From positions 1 to 64,000 of the forward strand of contig JAIPDI010000019.1 in NCBI GenBank assembly GCA_021737785.1: a stretch of DNA of 64,000 nucleotides, given 5' to 3'. Source of the stretch: Deltaproteobacteria bacterium (GTDB taxonomy: Bacteria; Desulfobacterota; DSM-4660; Desulfatiglandales; Desulfatiglandaceae). Shown in pieces: positions 48,932 through 56,826 of the stretch; within the stretch, counting starts at the first letter, position 1, and each line of letters begins with the position of its first letter. The notes under the pieces were generated by a model. That model did no database searches. It was not told the origin of the DNA and worked only from the letters and a program-made list of their open reading frames with translations. The translations under genes were made by a program, and so were the position numbers.

Positions 48932-50241
48932 TGGTGGATCCAGTTGTTGTCGGCGTCATTGGAACGTGTCTGGTCTTTTTCCTTCTTTTTATCGGCATGC
49001 CCATTGCCTTTGCCATGATGTTAGTGGGGTTTTCGGGAGTCACCTATCTATCCAGTGTAAATGCCGCGCTTCCGATGCTTGGCAGGACGATCTACGAGGT
49101 CTCTTCCTATTACCCCTATACCGTGATCCCGCTCTTTATCGTCATGGGAGGATTTGCCGGAAGTTCGGGGATGACCGGGGAACTCTACAGTGCATTTGAT
49201 AAATGGCTTCGAAGACTGCCCGGAGGATTGGCCATCGCCACCATCGGGGCATGTGCCGGGTTCTCGGCGGTATCAGGCTCTTCAGTGGCAACCGCTGCAG
49301 CCATGGGTACGGTTGCCCTGCCCGAAATGAAACGGTTTAATTATCATCCCCGGCTCGCCACCGGGAGCGTAGCTGCCGGCGGGACCCTGGGATTCCTTAT
49401 TCCTCCCAGCATCGGGTTCATCGTTTACGGCATGCTGACGGAGCAATCCATCGGCAAGCTGCTGGTGGCCGGCATTCTTCCGGGAGCATTCCTGGCCCTG
49501 GCCTATACCCTCATCGTGATAGGTTCTGTGAAGCTCAATCCCAGCCTGGCCCCCGTGAGTTTGGAACCGGTTTCATGGCGCACGAAGTTCGCGTCGCTCA
49601 TGGCAGTATGGGAACCCCTGGCTGTTTTTTTCCTGGTGATGGGTGGTATTTACGGCGGTTTTTTTACGCCCACCGAGGCCGGCGCCATCGGGGCGACCAT
49701 CCTTTTCCTGATCGCATTGATCAAGAGGAAGCTGAATCGAGCAAACCTCGTGGAAGCGCTTCAGGAGTCGGTTCGGATCTCCGTGATGGTGCTCTTTCTG
49801 GTGGCCGGCGCCAATGTGTTCAGTTACTTTCTCGCCCTTTCCACCATCCCCATGAGAGTGGCCGAGTGGGTCGCCGCCCTTGAGATTTCCCCCTATCTGA
49901 TCCACGCCATCATGATGGTGATCTATCTCTTTCTGGGATGTTTCCTGGATGCCATTTCCATGATGGTGCTCACGCTGCCGGTGATTTACCCGGTAATACT
50001 GGCCCTGGGGTTTGATCCGATCTGGTTCGGCGTCATTGCGGTACTCATGATGGAGGCCGGCCTGATCACCCCCCCCATGGGGCTGAACGTCTTTACGGTG
50101 GCCGGGGTGGCAAAGGATACCCCGGTGGAGACCATATTCAGGGGGGTCATCCCCTTTCTCTTTGCCATATTTGCCCTGGTGATATTGATCACCGTATTTC
50201 CCAAGATCGCACTCCTGTTGCCGGGCATGATGACGCGGTAG
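48931..50241 (+). CDS. dctM: TRAP transporter large permease (DctM family)
   Basis: A 436-residue sodium-coupled permease with about twelve hydrophobic segments. The family features LFIVMGGFAG, GFSAVSGSSVATAAAMG, GGTLGFLIPPSI and GLITPPMGLNVF are all present. GAGG stands five bases before the ATG within the end of dctQ. It completes the transporter. Confidence 0.92.
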   Translation: MVDPVVVGVIGTCLVFFLLFIGMPIAFAMMLVGFSGVTYLSSVNAALPMLGRTIYEVSSYYPYTVIPLFIVMGGFAGSSGMTGELYSAFDKWLRRLPGGLAIATIGACAGFSAVSGSSVATAAAMGTVALPEMKRFNYHPRLATGSVAAGGTLGFLIPPSIGFIVYGMLTEQSIGKLLVAGILPGAFLALAYTLIVIGSVKLNPSLAPVSLEPVSWRTKFASLMAVWEPLAVFFLVMGGIYGGFFTPTEAGAIGATILFLIALIKRKLNRANLVEALQESVRISVMVLFLVAGANVFSYFLALSTIPMRVAEWVAALEISPYLIHAIMMVIYLFLGCFLDAISMMVLTLPVIYPVILALGFDPIWFGVIAVLMMEAGLITPPMGLNVFTVAGVAKDTPVETIFRGVIPFLFAIFALVILITVFPKIALLLPGMMTR

Positions 50242-50418
50242 GGGAGAGGCCATCGGGGTCTGTTTGGGGCGCTCTCATCGGGTGAAGCAGCGGCGGACCA
50301 GGGCTTCGGCAATTATACGAACACCTTGGTCAGGCACCAAAAAGGAAGGCCGGCCGAAAAGGCACTGGCCCCTTCATGCAGTGCAAAAGACTTGAAATAT
50401 ATTAAGGAGGTTTATTTG
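50242..50418. other. dctM-aldehyde dehydrogenase intergenic region
   Basis: A short gap. It ends with AAGGAGG at 50404 ahead of the ATG at 50419. No promoter that I would defend. Confidence 0.4.
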
Positions 50419-51903
50419 ATGGCAGTATTACCGGAAGTAAAAAAACATTATGGAAAACTCAAATTCCTTATCAACGGTGAGTGGATCGATTCCAAATCAA
50501 CGGATATTCACGAGACCACCAATCCTGCGACAGGTGACGTAATCGCTGAATTTCCCGCCGCCACCAAAGAAGAGGCCCTCCAAGCGGTCAGGGCAGCCCA
50601 CGAGGCCTTCCAGACGTGGAAGCATGTCTCCCTGAGGGACAGGGGACGCCTCCTCTTCGGCATGCATGCCAAGTTTGAAGATAACTACGAAGACATGTGT
50701 CGCATCCTGACCCAGGATCATGGAAGAACCATCGGCGAAGCAAGGGGTTCGGTGAGTCGCGTGATAGAGAACATTGAATCGGCATGCTCGGCCCTATACG
50801 GGTTACCCAAGCGAAACGAACATATCGACCAGCTCGCCAACGGGATCGACCAGTATCTGGTCTGGGAGCCGCTCGGTGCATTCCTGATCATTACGCCGGG
50901 CAATATTCCGATGCACGCGTGGTCGTCCTTTGTGCCCTATGCCATGGCTGCCGGATGTACCGTGGTGGTCAGTCCGAGCAGGCAGGACCCCGTGGCCGCT
51001 GAGACCATATCCAGAGTGGCCCAGGAGGCCGGTTTTCCTCCAGGCGTCATCAATGTGGTCCATGGCGGACGGGAGATCAACAAGCTGATTCTCGAGCAGC
51101 CGGAGATTAAGGGGGTCGGTTTCATCGGATCCAACAGGGCCGGCCATGAACTCTTCCAGACCTGCGGCAGACTCCTGAAGACCTCGTCCATCAACGGGAA
51201 CGGGAAAAATGCCGTAATCATCATGCCCGATGCCGATATTGACGAATCCATTCGCTGGATGCTGAGGGCCTGTTTCGGAATGACCGGTCAGAGATGTCTC
51301 GGGGTGGACAACGTGGTCATCATCGGCGATATCTACGATGAAGTGAAAGAGAAATTCGTTGCAGCGGCCAAGGCCATGAGACTCGGTTATGGTCTTGACG
51401 AAGATGCGGAGCTGGGCCCCTATACCACCCGGGGCGGCAAGGACAAGATTCTTGATTGGATCGACCACTCCCTGCAGGAAGGCGCCAAGCTGGCCCTCGA
51501 CGGAAGGGGAGTTAAGGCGGAGGGCTATCCCAACGGTTACTTCATGGCGCCGACCATTCTCGAAGATGTGAACGTGGATATGCCGATGGCCAAGGAAGAG
51601 GCCTTTGGGGCGGTTGCGGCCCTGATCAGGGGAGACAGCCTGGATCAGGCCATTGAGTGGATCAACACCAAGACCAATCTCGGTCACTCGGCCGCCATCA
51701 TGACCAGCAGCATGAAAAACGCCCGAAAGCTCATTCGAGAGGCCAATGTGGGCAACGTTGCGGTAAATCTGGGGGTGGCCCAGCCCTATGCCTTCTTTCC
51801 CCTGGGTTCCCGGCGAGAATCCTTTGTTGGGTCCGCCAAATCCCGTATGGCGTCCATGCGATTGTTCATGGACGAGAAGACGGTGGTTTCCCGCTGGATA
51901 TGA
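50419..51903 (+). CDS. Methylmalonate-semialdehyde-type (CoA-acylating) aldehyde dehydrogenase, ALDH6 family
   Basis: A 494-residue NAD enzyme most like methylmalonate semialdehyde dehydrogenase (MmsA/IolA). The catalytic Cys293 is in GQRC with Arg292. The position of the general-base Glu of hydrolytic ALDHs is Asn259 (SINGNGKN), as in ALDH6 enzymes, which pass the acyl group to CoA. The EARGSVSRVIEN segment aligns with the carboxylate-binding arginine region of IolA. The GVGFIGSNRAG, AEGYPNGYFMAPTI and FPLGSRRESFVG segments also match. In MMSDH the substrate loses its carboxylate as CO2. In this operon context the substrate may be 2-formylglutarate, which would give glutaryl-CoA (inference). 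The C-terminal carboxylate end lacks further domains. Confidence 0.85.
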   Translation: MAVLPEVKKHYGKLKFLINGEWIDSKSTDIHETTNPATGDVIAEFPAATKEEALQAVRAAHEAFQTWKHVSLRDRGRLLFGMHAKFEDNYEDMCRILTQDHGRTIGEARGSVSRVIENIESACSALYGLPKRNEHIDQLANGIDQYLVWEPLGAFLIITPGNIPMHAWSSFVPYAMAAGCTVVVSPSRQDPVAAETISRVAQEAGFPPGVINVVHGGREINKLILEQPEIKGVGFIGSNRAGHELFQTCGRLLKTSSINGNGKNAVIIMPDADIDESIRWMLRACFGMTGQRCLGVDNVVIIGDIYDEVKEKFVAAAKAMRLGYGLDEDAELGPYTTRGGKDKILDWIDHSLQEGAKLALDGRGVKAEGYPNGYFMAPTILEDVNVDMPMAKEEAFGAVAALIRGDSLDQAIEWINTKTNLGHSAAIMTSSMKNARKLIREANVGNVAVNLGVAQPYAFFPLGSRRESFVGSAKSRMASMRLFMDEKTVVSRWI

Positions 51904-52141
51904 TTTTTTCACCGTCGGCCCGCCGGCATCAATTTTCTCAGAGATTGAAAAAGGCGGTAAAGAGGTCCTCTCTATCGGTGGAATGCTTGAGGGACAAGGG
52001 CAAGACAGAAGGATGCATAGGTCTTAGCAAAGTAGAATTCTGATTTTCATGTTGCAGTTCCTGTCCTTGCCGGTCTGACCCTGAATTCATGGCGCAAAAA
52101 TATACCGGTGTAGCCCTCCTGCTGGGCATACGCATAGACAG
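51904..52141. other. Gene-free leader
   Basis: No gene recognised between the dehydrogenase and the TctA-like remnant. Confidence 0.4.
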
Positions 52142-52318
52142 TTATTCATTTCCGCCAGTCCTTCGATGAAAGGGCTAGTCAGCAGCATCATCGGTCTCCT
52201 GCCGGCCGCTGTGGGTCAGGATATAATCACCGCTTATCCGAGGTTCGTCTTCGGGTCCAAGGACCTTCAGGCCGGCCCGGTCCTTATGGGTCTGGAAATC
52301 GTCCAAACGAACTGTTAA
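52142..52318 (+). pseudogene. Remnant of a TctA-type tricarboxylate transporter permease
   Basis: Reading 52142-52318 in one frame gives LFISASPSMKGLVSSIIGLL, then PAAVGQDIITAYPRFVFG and a stop after EIVQTNC. This resembles the internal TctA segment KGLIxALLGLLLSTVGxDPxTGxPRFTFG. Nothing before or after it is homologous, so it is a decayed fragment of about 58 codons. It suggests that an earlier tripartite transporter was lost or replaced by the TRAP system. Confidence 0.5.
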
Positions 52319-52340
52319 CAAACAAAAGGGGGGATGAATC

Positions 52341-53075
52341 ATGAATAAACTCATTCTGGTTTTTATGATGATCGTTTTTTGGGGAAGCCTGGTGTCGGTG
52401 CCTTTCACCATACCTTGCGCAGAGTGCGGTTCAGAGGGCAACATCGGTGTGATCGTCGTGGATCTGCAGGGGGATTTTACCACCCTGAAGAATGGATCCC
52501 TGGCGGTCGACGGAACCGATCAGGCCTATGTGGACGCCGTGACCAAGGCCACCAAGGACTTCAGCCGGGAAGGCTTTTTGATCTTCGGCACCCAGGACTG
52601 GCATCCCGCGGATCATGTTTCCTTCGTCACCAATCACGAGGGAAAAAAGCCCTTTGAGGCGATTCAGATCGAGGGAAGGACCCAGGTCCTCTGGCCGCCC
52701 CACTGCATTCAGGGGACGGAAAATGCCCGGGTCCTGGTGGATAACAACCTGTTCCTGGCGATTGTAAAGAAAGGGCAGGATTCCCGATATGACAGTTATT
52801 CCGGCTTTCAGGACGACGGCGGCGCCAGGACCGAGATGGACAAAATCCTCAAAAGAAACATGGTTAGAAAGGTCGTGGTGTACGGGCTCGCCACCGACTA
52901 TTGTGTCAAGGCGACGGCCGTCGACGCCGCCCGGGCAGGGTTCAAGGTGATCGTTGTGGAGGACCTTTGCAGGGGGGTGGCCCCGGACACCACTAAAAAG
53001 GCCCTGGAAGAGATGAAGGCCCAGGGGATAGAGGTCCTGAAGACCGTGGACATGAAGAAAATCAAGGAATTTTAA
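52341..53075 (+). CDS. Exported nicotinamidase-like isochorismatase-fold hydrolase
   Basis: A 244-residue protein with an N-terminal signal peptide (MNKLILVFMMIVFWGSL, cleavage near PCA). The isochorismatase/nicotinamidase fold has the PncA catalytic triad: Asp41 (VVDLQGDF), Lys144 (VKKGQD) and Cys178 (TDYCVKATA). Metal ligands Asp86, His88 and His92 lie in QDWHPADH. It would hydrolyse nicotinamide to nicotinate and ammonia. Cytoplasmic PncA is the rule, so export suggests a catabolic role in the periplasm, before uptake by the TRAP transporter. GGGGGG stands seven bases before the ATG. Confidence 0.8.
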   Translation: MNKLILVFMMIVFWGSLVSVPFTIPCAECGSEGNIGVIVVDLQGDFTTLKNGSLAVDGTDQAYVDAVTKATKDFSREGFLIFGTQDWHPADHVSFVTNHEGKKPFEAIQIEGRTQVLWPPHCIQGTENARVLVDNNLFLAIVKKGQDSRYDSYSGFQDDGGARTEMDKILKRNMVRKVVVYGLATDYCVKATAVDAARAGFKVIVVEDLCRGVAPDTTKKALEEMKAQGIEVLKTVDMKKIKEF

Positions 53076-53092
53076 AAAACTCCACCCTTGGG

Positions 53093-53111
53093 ACAAGGGT
53101 GACCCTTTCCT
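53093..53111. terminator. Hairpin after the nicotinamidase gene
   Basis: CACCCTTG-GGA-CAAGGGTG is a perfect eight-base stem preceded by AAAAAA on the plus strand. A U tract exists only in the minus-strand reading, so it may be a bidirectional or weak terminator. Confidence 0.4.
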
Positions 53112-53175
53112 ATCGGGACCCGGCCCAAGGGGATTTTTATTTGTTCTAATATAAGAGTGAGAAAAACCGAGGGTC

Positions 53176-53670
53176 ATGAAACCATACGCGCATATACCGA
53201 TTGAATGTACAATCAACGGGAATAAGGTATCCCTGGAGGTGGAGGCGGGCGAAACCGCCCTGGAGGTGATTCGCGACCGTCTCTCACTCAAGGGGACCAA
53301 GGAGGGCTGCGGCATCGGAGAATGCGGGGCCTGCACCATCGTGGTGGATGGGAAGAGTGTAAATGCCTGTCTCATGCTCGCCGCACAACTCCACGGACGG
53401 GAGATTTTGACCGTTGAAGGCCTAGGGAAGGATGGGGATATGATTCCGCTTCAGCAGTCTTTTGTGGACCATCATGCGGTCCAGTGCGGCTTCTGTACCC
53501 CCGGGTTCCTGATGAGCAGTTATGCCTTGCTCAAGGAGAATCCCCATCCCGATCGTCCTGAAATTATTGACGCCGTTTCAGGGAATCTTTGCCGGTGCAC
53601 AGGATATCAGCAAATTGTGGACGCGGTTGAGGATGCGGCAAAACACCCCCGCAGGGAAACTACCAAATGA
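53176..53670 (+). CDS. Molybdenum hydroxylase [2Fe-2S] subunit (nicotinate dehydrogenase-type, small)
   Basis: A 164-residue CoxS/XdhC-type subunit with two [2Fe-2S] clusters. The plant-type motif is CGIGECGACT plus NACLM, and the second is QCGFCTPG plus NLCRCTGYQ. It passes electrons from molybdenum to the FAD subunit. It is the first gene of an S-M-L set and overlaps the next gene by ATGA. In the E. barkeri enzyme this is NdhS. Confidence 0.88.
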   Translation: MKPYAHIPIECTINGNKVSLEVEAGETALEVIRDRLSLKGTKEGCGIGECGACTIVVDGKSVNACLMLAAQLHGREILTVEGLGKDGDMIPLQQSFVDHHAVQCGFCTPGFLMSSYALLKENPHPDRPEIIDAVSGNLCRCTGYQQIVDAVEDAAKHPRRETTK

Positions 53671-54530
53671 AAAGGGATGTGGCGTATGTGAGACCGGGCA
53701 CCCTGGAGGAGGCCCTTTATTTTTTGAAAGAGGAGGGGGAAAATTCCCAAATCCTCGCTGGCGGGACGGATGTCATCACAGGACTCCGATCCGGAACGGT
53801 CCGAAGCGGACTTCTTGTGGATATCTCAAGGATTCCTGAACTCAAAGGCATTGAGGAAAAAGAAGACACAATATGTATCGGTGCGGGCGTCACCCTTTCT
53901 GAGATTATGACCTCCAATGCCGTAGCCCCTGTTGCCCCTCTCCTTCAAAAAGCGGCCAGAGTCTTCGGAAGCACGCAGATCCGAAACATGGCCACCATTG
54001 GCGGCAACATCTGCAGGGCCTCACCGGCCGGGGACACCCTCCCGGTGCTGTACGCCCATGAGGCGCAATTGGAATTGATCTCGTCCTCCTCGTTGCGGAG
54101 GATGTTGCTCAGCGACTTCATCCGGGGTCCCGGAGAAACCCTATTGGGGGCCGGAGAACTTTTGCGGGGAATCCGGCTTAAAAAGGTCCCCGAGTTCTGT
54201 GTACATCAATTCGAGAAGGTGGGAAACCGAAAGGTCCTGGCAGTCTCAATCGTGAGCCTGGCAGCCCTCCTTAGCCTGGACCATACGGGGATTATCGAAG
54301 GTGCGCGTCTGGCATGGGGGAGTGTGGCCCCCACCGTGGTCAGATCTACACAGGTGGAACAATTTCTGACAGGTAAACCGCTTACTGCCAAGACCCTCAA
54401 TGAGACCTTTCCCCTGGTACAGGAGGCGATCTCTCCCATCGATGATATTCGTGCGAGCGCCGTCTATAGAAGGAGGGTCGCGGCCGGCCTTCTTTTTCGC
54501 CTGTTAAAGGATCGGGAGCCGCGGGATTGA
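53667..54530 (+). CDS. Molybdenum hydroxylase FAD subunit (nicotinate dehydrogenase-type, medium)
   Basis: A 287-residue CoxM-type subunit. The FAD-binding motifs are ILAGGTDVI (about 31-39) and TIGGNICRASPAGDT (about 110-124), followed by the CO_deh_flav_C domain. It corresponds to NdhF of E. barkeri. It overlaps both neighbours, showing tight coupling in a heterotrimer. Confidence 0.87.
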   Translation: MKRDVAYVRPGTLEEALYFLKEEGENSQILAGGTDVITGLRSGTVRSGLLVDISRIPELKGIEEKEDTICIGAGVTLSEIMTSNAVAPVAPLLQKAARVFGSTQIRNMATIGGNICRASPAGDTLPVLYAHEAQLELISSSSLRRMLLSDFIRGPGETLLGAGELLRGIRLKKVPEFCVHQFEKVGNRKVLAVSIVSLAALLSLDHTGIIEGARLAWGSVAPTVVRSTQVEQFLTGKPLTAKTLNETFPLVQEAISPIDDIRASAVYRRRVAAGLLFRLLKDREPRD

Positions 54531-54544
54531 AGACCGGGTGTCAT

Positions 54545-56824
54545 ATGAAAGAAGAAATGAAAAACATCGGAAAAAATATCGCCCGTCGCGGTGCGATTGA
54601 GAGATTGAAGGGAACGCCCATCTTTTGCGCAGACCTGAAACTCGAAAATCCCCTTACCCTGAAGGTCCTGAGGAGCACCCGTGCCCATGCGCGAATCATA
54701 CATTTGGGTGTGGAAAAGGCTGCCAGGTTAGAGGGTGTTGTCAGGATCTTCACGGCAGCGGACATACCGGGAAAAAACCTCACCGGCATCATCAATAAGG
54801 ACCATCCCCTTCTGGTCCCGGACAAGGTGCGCCATGTGGGGGACGCCATCGCGCTGGTGGCGGCCGAAAGCGAGGAAGCGGCCGAAAACGCCCTACATGC
54901 CATTGCGGTGACCTATGAGGACCTTCCTGTTGTTTACGACCCGGAAGAGGCCTTAAAGCAAGACGCCCCCAGGATACATGAAAACGGGAATCTTCTCTTT
55001 ACGAGGAAGATAAAGAGGGGAGATATTGACCAGGCCTTTGATCGATGTGAAGTTGTCGTGGAGAAGGTTTACAGGACCTCCCTTCTGGAACATACGTATC
55101 TGGAACCCGATGCCGGGGCCGGGTATGTGGAAAAAGACGGGACCCTGGCCATCTTCTCGTCCACCCAGAATCCGCATTACGACCACAGTGAGGTGGTCTC
55201 TCTCCTGGGGCTGGAGGACGGAAAGGTTCGGATCATCCAGGCGGCCACGGGTGGCGGGTTTGGCTCCAAACTGGACCTGAATACCCAGGGTTACATCGGG
55301 CTCGCCCTCTATTATCTGCAGCGACCTGTTCGGCATGTATACAGCCGCGAAGAGGTCTTTTTGGCCACGGCCAAGAGGCACCCCCTCATCATCCGCATGA
55401 AGACCGGCGCGGACAGAGAGGGGAGGCTCCTGGCCATGAAGACGCGCATTATCTGCGACACAGGTGCTTACGGCTCTTACGGCATCGCCGTCGCCTCCCG
55501 GGCCGCGGTCCATGCCCAAGGCCCCTATGACATCGAAACCGTCGATGTGGAGGCGCACTGCGTCTATACCAACAATCCCCTTGCAGGGGCCATGCGGGGG
55601 TTCGGTGCGCCTCAAATGGCCTTTGCCTTTGAATCCCAGATGGATCTCCTGGCAGAAAAGCTTCAGATGAGTCCCTTTGATATCAGGCGCCTCAATGCCC
55701 TGAAAAATGGATCCAGGACCGGAACGGGACAGGAATTGACGGCGAGTGTGGGGATCGGAGAGTGTCTGGATGCGGTTCACCCCTATTATGCCGAGGCACT
55801 GGAAGCGTGGCGGACAGCCCCGACCCCGCCTTTCCAGAAGCGGGGGGTCGGTCTCGGGGCCATGTGGTACGGGATCGGGAATACCGGGGTTCAGAACCCC
55901 TCCACGGCCCAGATCGAGGTGGACCTGGAGGGAAGGGTCACCCTCTATACCGGGTGCGCGGATATCGGCCAGGGTTCCACTACGGTCCTTTCTCAGATCG
56001 CCGGGGAGACGCTGGGATTGTCCGCGGACGTCATCAGAACCGTTGTAGGGGATACGGGCTTGACGTCCAATGCGGGGGCCACGTCCGCAAGCCGGCAGAC
56101 CTATATTTCTGGAAACGCGGTCAAGGACGCGGCAGACCAGCTGGCGGACATGCTCTTGACTGAGGGCGTGGATCTGCTCAAGGTTCCCAAGGAGTCGCTG
56201 GTCCTGGATTCCGGGCAGATCCGGGATGTAGATGATCCGAAAAAGAGCATCCCCCTGGTGAAGGCGGTCAAACGTGCCCACAGGAAAGGCCTTCCCTTGA
56301 AATGGCAGGGATACTTCGATCCGGTCACCGAACCGCTGGACCCTGAAACAGGTCAGGGCGTGCCCTATGCCACCTATGCCTTTGCATGCCATCTTGTTGA
56401 GGTGACCGTGGACGTCTATACGGGCGAAGTGGCGGTCAACCGGGTGGTTGCGGCACACGACGTGGGCAAGGCCATCTACCCCGAAGGCGTGATCGGCCAG
56501 ATCTGCGGAGGGGTGGCCATGGGAATCGGCTTTGCCCTCATGGAGGAATGTGTCCCCGGAAAAACGTCGTCTATTAACGATTACAGTATCCCCACGTGCA
56601 GCGATATGCCCGAGGTCATCCCGATCATCGTGGAGTCCCCGGAACCCACAGGGCCGTATGGCGCAAAGGGTGTCGGAGAGCCCGCCCTGATTCCCACTGC
56701 CCCGGCCGTCCTGAACGCCATTGCCGATGCCCTGGGAGAACGGATTTACACCCTTCCCGGGAATCTGGAACGGGTCCTGAATGCAGCTGTTACGGCAGGA
56801 CAATTAGACAATAAGGAGGTTTAA
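54545..56824 (+). CDS. Molybdopterin large subunit of nicotinate dehydrogenase-type hydroxylase
   Basis: A 759-residue xanthine-dehydrogenase-family catalytic subunit. It has GGGFGSKLD (about 236), RGFGAPQ near 370, GQGSTTVLSQIA and the catalytic glutamate in GVGEP (about 712). E. barkeri splits this subunit into NdhL and NdhM; here it is one chain, as in most family members. It would hydroxylate nicotinate at C6 to 6-hydroxynicotinate. The family label alone does not fix the substrate; the next two genes do. An in-frame TTG at 54527, overlapping the previous stop, is an alternative start. No selenocysteine codon is seen; NdhL/M selenium is a non-selenocysteine cofactor. Confidence 0.85.
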   Translation: MKEEMKNIGKNIARRGAIERLKGTPIFCADLKLENPLTLKVLRSTRAHARIIHLGVEKAARLEGVVRIFTAADIPGKNLTGIINKDHPLLVPDKVRHVGDAIALVAAESEEAAENALHAIAVTYEDLPVVYDPEEALKQDAPRIHENGNLLFTRKIKRGDIDQAFDRCEVVVEKVYRTSLLEHTYLEPDAGAGYVEKDGTLAIFSSTQNPHYDHSEVVSLLGLEDGKVRIIQAATGGGFGSKLDLNTQGYIGLALYYLQRPVRHVYSREEVFLATAKRHPLIIRMKTGADREGRLLAMKTRIICDTGAYGSYGIAVASRAAVHAQGPYDIETVDVEAHCVYTNNPLAGAMRGFGAPQMAFAFESQMDLLAEKLQMSPFDIRRLNALKNGSRTGTGQELTASVGIGECLDAVHPYYAEALEAWRTAPTPPFQKRGVGLGAMWYGIGNTGVQNPSTAQIEVDLEGRVTLYTGCADIGQGSTTVLSQIAGETLGLSADVIRTVVGDTGLTSNAGATSASRQTYISGNAVKDAADQLADMLLTEGVDLLKVPKESLVLDSGQIRDVDDPKKSIPLVKAVKRAHRKGLPLKWQGYFDPVTEPLDPETGQGVPYATYAFACHLVEVTVDVYTGEVAVNRVVAAHDVGKAIYPEGVIGQICGGVAMGIGFALMEECVPGKTSSINDYSIPTCSDMPEVIPIIVESPEPTGPYGAKGVGEPALIPTAPAVLNAIADALGERIYTLPGNLERVLNAAVTAGQLDNKEV

Positions 56825-56826
56825 TA

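Noticed and set aside
54545-56824. Selenocysteine in the molybdenum large subunit
   Set aside because: No in-frame TGA occurs, and the selenium of nicotinate dehydrogenase is known not to be selenocysteine.
53667-56824. CO dehydrogenase (coxMSL) instead of nicotinate dehydrogenase
   Set aside because: The subunits are of the general CoxSML plan, but the active-site loop of true CoxL (AYRCSFR) is not present, and enamidase and Hnr neighbours argue for nicotinate.
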